Assembly: GCA_963731125.1 (NCBI GenBank)
Contig: CAVSVP010000009.1
Location: 248,001 to 312,000, forward strand
Direction of reading: 5' to 3'
Origin: CAVSVP01 sp963731125
GTDB taxonomy: Bacteria > Pseudomonadota > Gammaproteobacteria > Competibacterales > Competibacteraceae
DNA length: 64,000 nt
The notes under the pieces were generated by a model. It did not search any database, had not been told where the DNA came from, and was given only the letters and a program-made list of their open reading frames with translations. Shown here piece by piece: positions 44,757 through 53,267 of the stretch (position 1 is its first letter; every line of letters starts with the position of its first letter). Position numbers and translations under genes: made by a program.

Positions 44757-45317
44757 ACTGATTCGCTCCGATATCGTGGTAAGCCTTTCGCATTAAGCAA
44801 TTTTTATACCATATAATTAAAGAATTTGAAAAACAACAAGATAATCTGAAGTTAAACCGCATTGTCTAAGAAACTCTTCAGGAAATTGTTGCCAATCACT
44901 TACAGTTTTATACTATCTTTAATTAACCCATTAAAATATAATGATTTTTTTGTCTCTTTTAAGAGACATCCCTTTTAAGTAGACCGCCATTCAGTTAGCG
45001 AACACTTTGCGAAGATTATTAGAAACGATAGAGTGTTATTAAAGTTGTCCTAAATTTGGCTCAGTTTTAAGGAATCGCTGCAGTTAAACTGAATGCAGAC
45101 ACGGTTAGAAAAAAGTTACCGGAACTAACCGGGCAATATGCTTGAACTGTTGAAACATAACGGTTGACCTCGAAGCATATATGTCAGCGATGTCCGCCTT
45201 AAAATCTTGGTAAAATACCGCAGACAGCAGAGAAAATGGGCATGTTGGCTTTAGGGGAAAGACAACTATCTATAATTGGTTTGACAATTACTATTCTTTC
45301 TACATCCTCCTAGCTCC
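44757..45317. other. Intergenic region between the GGDEF/EAL gene and the tol operon
   Basis: About 560 bp, AT-rich, with no gene. It should hold the promoters for both divergent units. It contains an 18-bp perfect palindrome at 44951-44968, listed separately. No clear sigma-70 promoter was chosen. Confidence 0.4.
44951..44968. promoter_or_regulatory. 18-bp perfect palindrome, possible operator
   Basis: TGTCTCTTTTAAGAGACA reads the same on both strands. It lies in the divergent region about 195 bp upstream of the GGDEF/EAL gene and 350 bp upstream of ybgC. An operator is a reasonable guess; the protein that would bind is unknown. Confidence 0.4.
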
Positions 45318-45731
45318 ATGAATTCCTTCACTTGGCCAATCCGCGTGTATTATGAGGACACCGACAGTGGTGGTGTGGTTTATTATGCTAACTATCTTAA
45401 ATTTCTGGAGCGTGCCCGTACCGAATGGTTACGTAGCCTGGGCTTTGAACAAGATTCCTTAGCTAGGGAAGCAAACATACTATTTATCGTACATTCGCTT
45501 ACACTCACTTTCAGTCGACCCGCCCGCTTTAACGATATGCTCGAGGTTCTATGCAGGATTGACAGTATAAAAGGAGCGAGTTTGATTTTCGAACAAAAGA
45601 TTCTGCGTGCTGGAAAACCAGCTGAAATTCTGTGCTCCGGACGAACCAAGGTTGCCTGTGTTCACGCAGATTCCCTTAAACCGAGGCCAATCCCTAGGAT
45701 GATCACGATGGAGATTCTTGGTGGCAACTGA
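45318..45731 (+). CDS. ybgC: Tol-Pal-associated acyl-CoA thioesterase YbgC
   Basis: A hot-dog-fold thioesterase of 137 residues and the usual first gene of tol-pal clusters. The catalytic signature YYEDTDSGGVVYYANYLKF, with the essential Asp, is near the N-terminus, followed by ERARTEWLRSLGF. It hydrolyses acyl-CoA and is linked to phospholipid metabolism at the division site in other bacteria. Its stop overlaps the start region of tolQ by about 11-14 bases, so translational coupling is likely. No signal peptide. Confidence 0.93.
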   Translation: MNSFTWPIRVYYEDTDSGGVVYYANYLKFLERARTEWLRSLGFEQDSLAREANILFIVHSLTLTFSRPARFNDMLEVLCRIDSIKGASLIFEQKILRAGKPAEILCSGRTKVACVHADSLKPRPIPRMITMEILGGN

Positions 45732-46422
45732 TTCTTCTCTTCTGCACCTAATATTAAGTGCCAGCCCTATTGTACAATTTGTGCTGTTCCTGTTGGTATT
45801 GATTTCCGTAACATCTTGGTGGGTCATTTTTAAAAAGTATCTGTCGCTGACACAGGCACGGTCAGCAGCAAATGATTTTGAGGATGACTTTTGGTCAGGT
45901 ATTGATCTGACTTCATTATATTCTCGTCTTAATCAACGGAAAGAGGAAGTCTACGGCATGGAAGCTATCTTTCTAGCCGGGTTTCAAGAATTCTTGCGCC
46001 TGCGTGCCAAGCCAGTGGATGCAGAATACCTAGTCAGTGGCTCCCAACGCGCCATGCGGGCTGCTTTATCACGAGAAATCGATGAACTTGAAACCCATTT
46101 ACCGGTTCTCGCTACGGCCGGTTCCATCAGTCCATACATCGGTCTATTCGGAACTGTCTGGGGAATCATGAATGCTTTTCGTGCCCTAGGCATAGCCCAA
46201 CAAGCTACCCTCACTCACGTAGCTCCAGGCATCGCCGAAGCCCTGATTGCCACTGCCATGGGACTGTTTGCCGCCATTCCCGCAGTAATAGCATATAATC
46301 GCTATGCCAGTGAAATTGATCGCTTGGTGACTCGCTACGATAATTTTGTAGAGGAATTTGCCAATATTCTGCAGCGTCAATCCTTTAATTTGCGTAAAGC
46401 CCATGCTAATCCCCACGGATAA
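45721..46422 (+). CDS. tolQ: Tol-Pal inner-membrane proton channel TolQ
   Basis: TolQ forms with TolR a proton-driven stator, related to ExbB and MotA, that energises TolA. The N-terminal membrane helix (IVQFVLFLLVLISVTSWWVIF) is followed by a cytoplasmic domain, and then by two helices around LATAGSISPYIGLFGTVWGIMNAF and GIAEALIATAMGLFAAIPAVIAY. The conserved channel motifs are present. The GTG at 45721, with GGAG nine bases before it, is taken as start; a TTG one codon earlier is also possible. The protein is about 233 residues. It overlaps the end of ybgC. Confidence 0.95.
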   Translation: MATDSSLLHLILSASPIVQFVLFLLVLISVTSWWVIFKKYLSLTQARSAANDFEDDFWSGIDLTSLYSRLNQRKEEVYGMEAIFLAGFQEFLRLRAKPVDAEYLVSGSQRAMRAALSREIDELETHLPVLATAGSISPYIGLFGTVWGIMNAFRALGIAQQATLTHVAPGIAEALIATAMGLFAAIPAVIAYNRYASEIDRLVTRYDNFVEEFANILQRQSFNLRKAHANPHG

Positions 46423-46459
46423 AGGGCAAGCACAGCAATTGACCATGGACGCATAACCT

Positions 46460-46885
46460 ATGGCAAGACGAAACTCGCGAAAGCGTTTAATCGCCGAGAT
46501 TAACGTTGTTCCCTACATCGATGTAATGCTGGTGCTATTGGTCATCTTCATGATTACTGCACCCTTGCTAAACCAGGGCGTAGAGATCGACCTTCCTCAA
46601 ACCAATGCCGAACAGCTACCCCCGCATGAACAAGAACCCCTCTTGCTAAGCGTAGATCGCAACGGTTCCTATTACATCAATATTGCTGAACATCCCAGCC
46701 AACCCCTAGATCCGGATAGCATATTCGACCTTACCAGATCGCTGTTGCTTAACAATCCCCAGCTCCCTGTGCTCGTTAAAGCTGACGAAAATGTAGACTA
46801 TGGCACAGTAGTGTATGCCATGGTGCTGCTGCAACGTGCCGGGGCGACTAAAGTAGGTTTACTTACGGAAACCTCCGAGCAGTAA
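46460..46885 (+). CDS. tolR: Tol-Pal inner-membrane protein TolR
   Basis: TolR, an ExbD homologue, has one N-terminal membrane helix (VPYIDVMLVLLVIFMITAPLL) that carries the essential Asp of the proton path, preceded by a short basic cytoplasmic tail. The periplasmic domain then includes VEIDLPQTNAEQLP and VLVKADENVDYGTVVYAM, the family consensus. The 141-residue length is normal. It lies 37 bp after tolQ and 2 bp before tolA, so the genes form one operon. Confidence 0.95.
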   Translation: MARRNSRKRLIAEINVVPYIDVMLVLLVIFMITAPLLNQGVEIDLPQTNAEQLPPHEQEPLLLSVDRNGSYYINIAEHPSQPLDPDSIFDLTRSLLLNNPQLPVLVKADENVDYGTVVYAMVLLQRAGATKVGLLTETSEQ

Positions 46886-46887
46886 AC

Positions 46888-47877
46888 GTGACCGCGCACC
46901 TTATGCGGAGCAAATCTTTTCAAAATGCTGTAGCAGTGATTTTAGCTATTTCACTGCATTTAGCGATAGGATCTATTTTGCTTCTTAATTTCGACACACT
47001 CAATGTGTCTCGCACACCTGTATCATCTACGATTGAAGTGGTACAAGCAGTAGTAGTAGACGCAGCGCAGTTTAATGCAGCACTAGAGGCACGCAGAAAG
47101 GAGGAAGAAGCTAAACAAAGGGCGGAAGAGGCAGCTCAGCGGCGCGCTGAAGAAGCCAAACGTATAGCAACGGAAGCGGCCAAACGTAAGGCGGCAGCAG
47201 AGGCCAAACGCATAGCAACGGAAGCGGCCAAGCGCAAAGCAGCAGCAGAGGCCAAGCGTAAAGCAGCAGCAGAGGCCAAGCGTAAAGCAGCAGAAGAGGC
47301 CAAGCGTAAAGCAGCAGCAGAGGCCAAGCGTAAAGCAGCAGAAGAGGCCAAGCGTAAAGCAGCAGAAGAGGCCAAACGTAAGGCGGCAGAAGAGGCCAAA
47401 CGCATAGCAACGGAAGCGGCCAAACGTAAGGCGGCAGCAGAGGCCAAACGCATAGCAACGGAAGCGGCCAAGCGCAAAGCGGAAGCAGAGACCAAGCGCA
47501 AAGCGGCAGAAGAGGCCAAGCGCAAAGCGGCAGAAGAGGCCAAACGTCAATTATCAGAGTCTTTAGAACGAGAACGTCGCAATCGCTTCATTCGGGGTCA
47601 GGTGGAACAATACGCCAGCCTTATCAAAACACGTGTAGAGCAGAACTGGAGATTACCGCAAGGCAGCAGGCATGACTCATCTTGTTTATTAAAAATTACC
47701 TTAACGCCTGAGGGGAGAGTGCTTAACGTTAGCGTGGTGCAAAGTAGTGGTGACTCGACTTTTGATCAATCCGCAATTGCTGCAGTTTATCGGGCATCAC
47801 CCCTTCCGGTACCCTCTGCTCCTGAAGCCATGGCGGTATTCCGCTCCTTTAATTTTAAATTTTACCCGGGAGGCTAA
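46888..47877 (+). CDS. tolA: Tol-Pal periplasm-spanning protein TolA
   Basis: TolA links TolQR in the inner membrane to TolB and Pal at the outer membrane. Domain I is a cytoplasmic N-terminus and one membrane helix (VAVILAISLHLAIGSILLLNF). Domain II, residues about 65-220, is a long Ala/Lys/Glu helix made of KRKAAAEA/KRKAAEEA-type octapeptide repeats with KRIATEAA variants. The segment reading KRKAAAEAKRIATEAAKRKA occurs twice. Domain III from about residue 240 (QYASLIKTRVEQNWRLP) is the globular binding domain with one Cys. The start is GTG at 46888, two bases after tolR. The repeat tract is the kind that changes length between strains. Confidence 0.93.
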   Translation: MTAHLMRSKSFQNAVAVILAISLHLAIGSILLLNFDTLNVSRTPVSSTIEVVQAVVVDAAQFNAALEARRKEEEAKQRAEEAAQRRAEEAKRIATEAAKRKAAAEAKRIATEAAKRKAAAEAKRKAAAEAKRKAAEEAKRKAAAEAKRKAAEEAKRKAAEEAKRKAAEEAKRIATEAAKRKAAAEAKRIATEAAKRKAEAETKRKAAEEAKRKAAEEAKRQLSESLERERRNRFIRGQVEQYASLIKTRVEQNWRLPQGSRHDSSCLLKITLTPEGRVLNVSVVQSSGDSTFDQSAIAAVYRASPLPVPSAPEAMAVFRSFNFKFYPGG

Positions 47878-47881
47878 TCCC

Positions 47882-49180
47882 TTGAAGCTTTCTGCGCGAA
47901 TGATTTTACTAGTTACTGCAATGCTTGCCATGACTGTGGCGGTTAATGGTCAAGATCTAACCATTGAAATCACTAAAGGCGTAGAGGGTGCGATACCTAT
48001 TGCCATTGCTCGTTTCGCTACTCAGAACCCGACTCTTGAGGATATCGGCGCCATCGTCTCAGCAGATTTACAGCGCAGTGGCCGTTTTGAGACCCTGCTG
48101 CCTCCTTTACTGTTAGCCCGTCCCGCTAATATCAATCAGGTTAATTTTCCCAGCCTAAGAACTTCAGAAGCGGATTTTGTCGTGGTAGGACATGTGCAGC
48201 CGGGTTTGAACAACAATCTTCAGGTGCAGTTTCAATTGGCTGAGGTATTTGAAGGTAATCAGTTACTCGGCTATTCCTTTGATGTTCCAAATGACGAATT
48301 ACGCCGAGTGGCGCATCATATTAGTAATCTGATATACGAGCAGCTTACTAACGAACGCGGCGCTTTCAACACGCGGATTGCTTATGTCAGCGTCACTCGA
48401 CAACCAAACGGCAATAGCAAATACGCGCTAGTGGTTGCCGATGCCGATGGCTATAATCCTCAGGTTGTGTTGCGTTCTGCAGATCCCATCATGTCACCAG
48501 CGTGGTCACCGGAGGGTAACAGACTGGCTTATGTTTCTTTCGAGGGTCAAAAATCACAAATTATCGTGCAGGATGTTTATAGCGGTGTCCGCCAGACCGT
48601 ATCAGAATATCCAGGTATCAATGGCGCACCTGCTTGGTCGCCGGATGGACAGCGATTAGCCTATACCCTATCTAAGGATGACAATCCAGAAATTTACATC
48701 GAAGATCTAGCCAGCCGCAATCTGACCCGGCTGACTTATAATAGTGCCATTGACACCGAACCTGTTTGGTCGCCGGACGGGAAGAGCATTGTCTTTACGT
48801 CGGACCGTGGCGGCAGTCCTCAGCTGTATCGTTTAAGTCTCGATGGAGGAGAACCACAACGCTTGACTTTTACAGGTGATTACAATGCCGATGCTACCTT
48901 CGCGCCTGATGGCCGCTCTCTGGCCATGGTACATCGCCTCCAAGGGAAGTTTCATATTGCAGTCATAGACTTGCAAAGCCGACAGCTGCGCGTACTCACC
49001 CAAGGCGGTCTAGACGAATCGCCCAGCTTCGCTCCCAATGGTAGCATGATTATCTATGCAGCTTCCCAGGACGGGCGGGGAGTGCTTGCTGCAGTATCGG
49101 TAGATGGCCGCATCGAACAAAGCCTTGCTTCCCAGGGGGGCGATGTGCGTGAGCCCGCCTGGTCACCCTATGGTCCTTAG
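47882..49180 (+). CDS. tolB: Tol-Pal periplasmic beta-propeller protein TolB
   Basis: TolB binds Pal and TolA in the periplasm. A signal peptide (MILLVTAMLAMTVAVNGQ) is near the start. The N-terminal domain follows (LTIEITKGVEGAIPIAI), then a six-bladed propeller with WSPDG-type motifs repeated about every 43 residues (AWSPEGNRLAYVSF, AWSPDGQRLAYTL, VWSPDGKSIVFTSD, FAPDGRSLAMV). The TTG at 47882 with GGGAGG upstream gives about 432 residues, the usual size; the frame is open further upstream inside tolA but that is not coding. Start choice is moderately sure. Confidence 0.92.
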   Translation: MKLSARMILLVTAMLAMTVAVNGQDLTIEITKGVEGAIPIAIARFATQNPTLEDIGAIVSADLQRSGRFETLLPPLLLARPANINQVNFPSLRTSEADFVVVGHVQPGLNNNLQVQFQLAEVFEGNQLLGYSFDVPNDELRRVAHHISNLIYEQLTNERGAFNTRIAYVSVTRQPNGNSKYALVVADADGYNPQVVLRSADPIMSPAWSPEGNRLAYVSFEGQKSQIIVQDVYSGVRQTVSEYPGINGAPAWSPDGQRLAYTLSKDDNPEIYIEDLASRNLTRLTYNSAIDTEPVWSPDGKSIVFTSDRGGSPQLYRLSLDGGEPQRLTFTGDYNADATFAPDGRSLAMVHRLQGKFHIAVIDLQSRQLRVLTQGGLDESPSFAPNGSMIIYAASQDGRGVLAAVSVDGRIEQSLASQGGDVREPAWSPYGP

Positions 49181-49225
49181 GTTTTATGCCAGTAACCCCT
49201 AAACATTTTCAGGAAGAAGCCCAAT

Positions 49226-49762
49226 ATGAAAATCACGCTCACAACGTTTGTGATCTTCTGTTCTATAGTGATAACGGCAGGTTGTACTACCGACCGCAGT
49301 CTAAGCGATGCTCAAGGAACCGCAGCAAGCAGTCAAGCAGACAGGCAGGGAGCTTATGGCGAGAATGCCGAAGCCTATGGATATGACTCCGGAGCTCGCG
49401 TTGGCGGTCAGATTACAGGTGGCCCGGGTTCTAGCGGTGTAGAACGCGTTGTCTACTTCGACTTTGACAGTGCCACCATTCTCCCGGACTCACGTCCGGT
49501 AATCGAAGCGAACGCCCGTTACCTAATGGAGCACTCTAACGCTGCTGTCATTCTCGAAGGACACACTGATGAGCGTGGCACCCGCGAATATAACATTGGT
49601 CTCGGTGAGCGTCGCGCCGAAGCCATACGCCGACTCATGATCGCTTACGGGGTAGCGCCTAAGCAGTTACGCACCCTGAGCTATGGCGAAGAACGCCCGG
49701 CAATGGCGGGTCAAACCGAAGATAGTTATTCTCAAAACCGTCGCGTAGAAATCGTTTATTAA
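49226..49762 (+). CDS. pal: Peptidoglycan-associated lipoprotein Pal
   Basis: Pal anchors the outer membrane to peptidoglycan. The lipoprotein signal is ITLTTFVIFCSIVITAGC, with lipobox ITAGC and the lipidated Cys near residue 20. A short Ser/Gly-rich linker follows, then an OmpA_C-type domain with YFDFDSATILPDSRPVI, LEGHTDERGTREYNIGLGERRA, the meso-diaminopimelate-binding Asp/Arg region, and the terminal YSQNRRVEIVY. It is 178 residues, close to the family size. It sits 45 bp after tolB, in the standard order. Confidence 0.96.
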   Translation: MKITLTTFVIFCSIVITAGCTTDRSLSDAQGTAASSQADRQGAYGENAEAYGYDSGARVGGQITGGPGSSGVERVVYFDFDSATILPDSRPVIEANARYLMEHSNAAVILEGHTDERGTREYNIGLGERRAEAIRRLMIAYGVAPKQLRTLSYGEERPAMAGQTEDSYSQNRRVEIVY

Positions 49763-49779
49763 TTTTAAGAGGCAGCTTC

Positions 49780-50619
49780 ATGATAAGACAGCAATGGGCA
49801 TGGCTTTCAATGCTCATATGGAGTAGCCTGCTAACAAGCAGTGTATTAGTATCTTCACCAGCTCTGGCGCAAGCCTCCTCGGACAGGCAACTACTGTTTG
49901 AGTTGCTAAACCGAATTGAACAACTAGAGCAAGAAATCCGGCAACTGCGTGGAGATGTGGAACTTTATCGGTACCACCAGGAAGAGCTTGAGCGACATCT
50001 CCAAGCCTTAGAGGAAAATTCAAGAAATGATTTGGCGGGCAGTACTGAACCGACAGGTGAACCGGCTACCTCTAAATACGAATGGTCCCAGCAACAGGAT
50101 TTATCCCGTGGATTGGCAGCGAATCCCGCAGAGGAGGAAGCTTCTGGCGTGTCTTCGTCGTTGATTTTCGCGTCACCAAGGTCGGCCCCAAATCAATCCC
50201 CAGCACCACGGCCGGATACGACTCGTTTTCTGACAACGCCATCCATCGCGGAACGAACTGCCTATAATGCCGCTTTCGATCAACTGCGAGAAGGCAACTA
50301 CAATGCGGCAATCACTGGTTTCCAGGAATTTTTGCAGATGTATCCTAATAGCGGACTCGTAGCCGATACCCAGTACTGGTTAGGTGAAACGTATTACATA
50401 ACCCGTGATTTCGATAAGGCTAAGCAGGCATTTATAACCGTTGGTGTCAATTATCCGGATAGCGAAAAGCTACCTGAGGCTATGCTTAAACTAGGCTATG
50501 TTTATGACGAACTCGGCGATGCGAACAAGGCTCGAGAGGTACTTCTAAAGCTAACCCAGACCTATCCAGATAGCCGGGCAGCTAATCTGGCCAAACAGCG
50601 TCTGCAAGCCCTTCGTTAG
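49780..50619 (+). CDS. cpoB: Cell division coordinator CpoB (YbgF)
   Basis: CpoB coordinates Tol-Pal constriction with PBP1B activity. The 279-residue precursor has a signal peptide (WSSLLTSSVLVSSPALAQA). A trimerising coiled coil follows (LLFELLNRIEQLEQEIRQLRG...YRYHQEELERHLQALEE), then a Ser/Pro-rich linker of about 70 residues. The C-terminal TPR region has three repeats (AYNAAFDQLREGNYNAAITGF, DTQYWLGETYYITRDFDKAKQAF, AMLKLGYVYDELGDANKAREVL). It follows pal by 17 bp and closes the tol-pal operon. Confidence 0.95.
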   Translation: MIRQQWAWLSMLIWSSLLTSSVLVSSPALAQASSDRQLLFELLNRIEQLEQEIRQLRGDVELYRYHQEELERHLQALEENSRNDLAGSTEPTGEPATSKYEWSQQQDLSRGLAANPAEEEASGVSSSLIFASPRSAPNQSPAPRPDTTRFLTTPSIAERTAYNAAFDQLREGNYNAAITGFQEFLQMYPNSGLVADTQYWLGETYYITRDFDKAKQAFITVGVNYPDSEKLPEAMLKLGYVYDELGDANKAREVLLKLTQTYPDSRAANLAKQRLQALR

Positions 50620-50632
50620 TAACTATTATTGT

Positions 50633-51775
50633 ATGCCAAAAACTACCATTGCTCTACCATCACCCTCTCTCGGTACCCATCGAACTCTCACTGTCTATCA
50701 TTATGGGTATCCTGGCGCACGACCCAAAGCATACTTTCAAGCTGCGTTACACGCGGACGAACCGCCCGGCATTCTAGTGGTTTACCATTTGCTGCAGTTA
50801 TTGGAACAAGCTGTAGCAAAAAAGCAGATCAGGGGAGAAATCGTCGTAGTACCAGTGGCCAATCCCATTGGCTTAAATCAGTATATTAACGGTCAGCTTC
50901 TCGGTCGTTTTGACTTTGCTGCTTCGGGCAATTTCAATCGTAATTTTCCAGACCTTCCCAGCGAAGCGATACTCAGAAAACTCCAAGGACAATGGGTTCA
51001 AGATGCTGCAGCAAATGTGGCTCTGGTCCGTAAGATATTGCAACAAGCGGTGGTAGAGCAAGCAACAGTCAAAGAGGTTGATGCGCTGAAACTGGCTTTG
51101 CTAAGGCTTTCTATAGACGCGGATTTTGTTTTTGACCTGCACTGCGATACGGAAGCACTGCTGCATCTTTATACATCAAAGCATCACCGCGAACTGGCGC
51201 TGGAACTAGGCTCGCAAATTGGTGCTGCCACACTCTTGCTGGAAGATGATCCTGGCGGCATTCCTTTTGATGAAGCTAATGCCGGACCATGGTGGAAATT
51301 ACGCAAGCACGTGGATGGTGATATTGAACTGCCTTTAGCCTGCTTTGCTACGACGGTGGAACTGCGGGGTGTAGCCGATGTAAACGACCATCATGCCCAG
51401 CAGGATGCGCTAAATTTATACCGTTTTCTGCAACGCCGCGGCGTGGTTGCTGGCGACCCAGGACCTTTACCCTATGCTTTGTGTGCACCGACCCCTCTGG
51501 AAGGTGTCGATGTGCTTAGCGCGCCATCTCCAGGCGTAGTCGCTTATCGGAAAGACTTGGGCGAGTGGGTTGAAAAACACGAAACGGTGGCTGAGATAGT
51601 CGATTTAACCTGTGAAGATCTCAGCGCCGCACGCACAGCTGTTCACAGTTGCACCAGCGGCATTCTCTTTACCCGACTGTCCACAAAGCTGGTCTGTCGA
51701 GGACAAAGACTTGGTAAGATTGCCGGGGCGGAGCCCCTAGCGCACCGGCAAGCAGGTAAGCTATTGCAGGATTGA
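50633..51775 (+). CDS. Succinylglutamate desuccinylase/aspartoacylase-family protein
   Basis: A 380-residue M14-type zinc amidohydrolase-like protein. The zinc motif His-Ala-Asp-Glu is in AALHADEPPGILV, the Asn-Arg-Asn-Phe signature is SGNFNRNFPDLPSE, and the second zinc His is in DFVFDLHCDTEALLHL. The catalytic Glu is expected near ATTVELRGVADVNDHHAQ. The C-terminal 120 residues form a beta-barrel-like domain (APSPGVVAYRKDLGEWV). Members deacylate N-acyl amino acids; the substrate here is unknown. It begins 14 bp after cpoB and may be co-transcribed, and it ends 8 bp from the convergent ABC permease gene. Proximity to an amino acid transporter hints at amino acid catabolism. Confidence 0.82.
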   Translation: MPKTTIALPSPSLGTHRTLTVYHYGYPGARPKAYFQAALHADEPPGILVVYHLLQLLEQAVAKKQIRGEIVVVPVANPIGLNQYINGQLLGRFDFAASGNFNRNFPDLPSEAILRKLQGQWVQDAAANVALVRKILQQAVVEQATVKEVDALKLALLRLSIDADFVFDLHCDTEALLHLYTSKHHRELALELGSQIGAATLLLEDDPGGIPFDEANAGPWWKLRKHVDGDIELPLACFATTVELRGVADVNDHHAQQDALNLYRFLQRRGVVAGDPGPLPYALCAPTPLEGVDVLSAPSPGVVAYRKDLGEWVEKHETVAEIVDLTCEDLSAARTAVHSCTSGILFTRLSTKLVCRGQRLGKIAGAEPLAHRQAGKLLQD

Positions 51776-51783
51776 GCGAAAGC

Positions 51784-52476
51784 TTATTTCTCGCGCGGAC
51801 GCAAGTGTGCGAACCAGCGACGTTCGATCCATTTAAACAGCAGAACAATCAGCAAGGTGAGCGCCATATAGAATAAAGCAGCGGTGATAAATGCCTCATA
51901 GGGGCTATAGTAGCGGGAATTTACAATACGCGCAGCGCCGGTAAGATCTACGATGGTAATAACACTGGCAATCGCACTACCATGCAACATGAAGACCACT
52001 TCGTTACTGTAAGCCGGCAAAGCACGACGGAAAGAACTCGGTAAAATAATGCGGCGCAGCATCAGTGGCCTGGACATACCGCAGGCTTTGGCTGCCTCGA
52101 TTTCACCTTGAGGCATGGTGCGAATAGCACCGCGTAATATCTCAGTCGTATAAGCCGCCGTATTAAGGGTAAAGGCAATTAATGCACACCAATAGGCTTG
52201 CTGGAACACGGGCCAGAGAATGCTGTCTTGGATAATCGTAAACTGCCCAGCACCATAATAAATCATAAACATCTGCACCAACAATGGCGTACCGCGGAAA
52301 AAATAACTAACACAAAACACAGAACCGCGTAACAGCCAGTAACTGGAATTAGCCGCAAGCGCCAACGGCACGGCTAGCACAAGCCCGAGCATTAGAGAGG
52401 AGAATACCAGCTTGACCGTGGTAAGCAACCCCTCCCAGTACAGATCCAGACTGTCCGCAATGATGGAGAAATCCAC
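51784..52476 (-). CDS. Polar amino acid ABC transporter permease (HisM type)
   Basis: A 230-residue inner-membrane permease of the basic/polar amino acid uptake family. It has an N-terminal cytoplasmic-periplasmic start (YWEGLLTTVKLVFSSLMLGLVLAV) and about five membrane helices. The cytoplasmic EAA loop is visible as EIEAAKACGMSRPLMLRRIILP, where the ATPase docks. The RGTPLLVQMFMIYYG motif is typical of the His/Gln/Lys subfamily. It is 3 bp from the HisQ-type gene and is the last gene of the leftward operon. Confidence 0.9.
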   Translation of the reverse strand: MDFSIIADSLDLYWEGLLTTVKLVFSSLMLGLVLAVPLALAANSSYWLLRGSVFCVSYFFRGTPLLVQMFMIYYGAGQFTIIQDSILWPVFQQAYWCALIAFTLNTAAYTTEILRGAIRTMPQGEIEAAKACGMSRPLMLRRIILPSSFRRALPAYSNEVVFMLHGSAIASVITIVDLTGAARIVNSRYYSPYEAFITAALFYMALTLLIVLLFKWIERRWFAHLRPREK

Positions 52477-52479
52477 GTA

Positions 52480-53169
52480 TTAGCTCTCGGTAAAGCCAAC
52501 GCTATAACGCCGTTCAGCCCAATATAGCAACGCGACAGAAATGGTCGTAAAGGCAAGAAAACCCAGTGCTACCACTACGTAAAAAGTAAACGGCATCCGC
52601 GTAGCACCAGCCGCCAATGAGGCTTTACGAACCATGTCATCTAAACCAATGATGGAGACCAAGGCAGTGGTTTTTAGCAGTACCAGCCAATTATTTCCAA
52701 AACCGGGCAATGCATGACGGACCATTTGCGGGATAAGAATACGCCGAAATACCTTAAAACGGCTCATGCCATAAGCATAACCGGCTTCAAGTTGTCCTCC
52801 AGGCACTGCCAGAATAGCGCCGCGAAAAGTCTCCGTCATATAGGCCCCAAAGATAAAACCGATAGTAATAACACCGGCAAGAAAGGGATTAATATCGATA
52901 TATCCTTCATAACCTACGGAGGCGGCAAAATTATTAATTAAAACTTGACCGCCAAAGAAAATGAGCAGCATTAACACCAAATCCGGTATACCGCGGATCA
53001 AGGTGGTATAGATAGAAGCAACCCAGCGGGCAGCCCAAGATTTGGACAGTTTAGCCAGGGCGCCTAGCATACCCAGGAAAACGGCAATTATCAGGGACAT
53101 CAGGGCGACTTCAATAGTCAGCAGAGCTCCCTGAAAAATGCTGGGGCCGTAACCTTGCAAATCAAACAT
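52480..53169 (-). CDS. Polar amino acid ABC transporter permease (HisQ type)
   Basis: The partner permease of 229 residues. The start FQGALLTIEVALMSLIIAVFLGMLGAL is the first helix, with the subfamily motif RGIPDLVLMLLIFFGG near residue 60. The EAA loop is QLEAGYAYGMSRFKVFRRILIP. About five helices are predicted. Together with the HisM-type subunit it forms the heterodimeric channel. About 100 bp separate it from the binding-protein gene upstream, more than elsewhere in the operon, which is common because binding proteins need higher expression. Confidence 0.9.
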   Translation of the reverse strand: MFDLQGYGPSIFQGALLTIEVALMSLIIAVFLGMLGALAKLSKSWAARWVASIYTTLIRGIPDLVLMLLIFFGGQVLINNFAASVGYEGYIDINPFLAGVITIGFIFGAYMTETFRGAILAVPGGQLEAGYAYGMSRFKVFRRILIPQMVRHALPGFGNNWLVLLKTTALVSIIGLDDMVRKASLAAGATRMPFTFYVVVALGFLAFTTISVALLYWAERRYSVGFTES

Positions 53170-53267
53170 GATAAAACTCTTGGGCAGATCGGTATCACCA
53201 GCCGGTTATGCAGTGACTGCTTAGGTGACAGCGTTGCCAGCTTTTGCCACTCGGCAGCATAAAAGGC

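Noticed and set aside
47083..47550. Three long minus-strand frames opposite tolA (Leu/Phe/Cys- or Ala/Leu-rich)
   Set aside because: Produced by the repeated Ala/Lys codons of TolA; pure low-complexity sequence.
47100..47550. Possible CRISPR-like repeat array
   Set aside because: The repeats are in frame and continuous, encoding the TolA helix, with no spacers.
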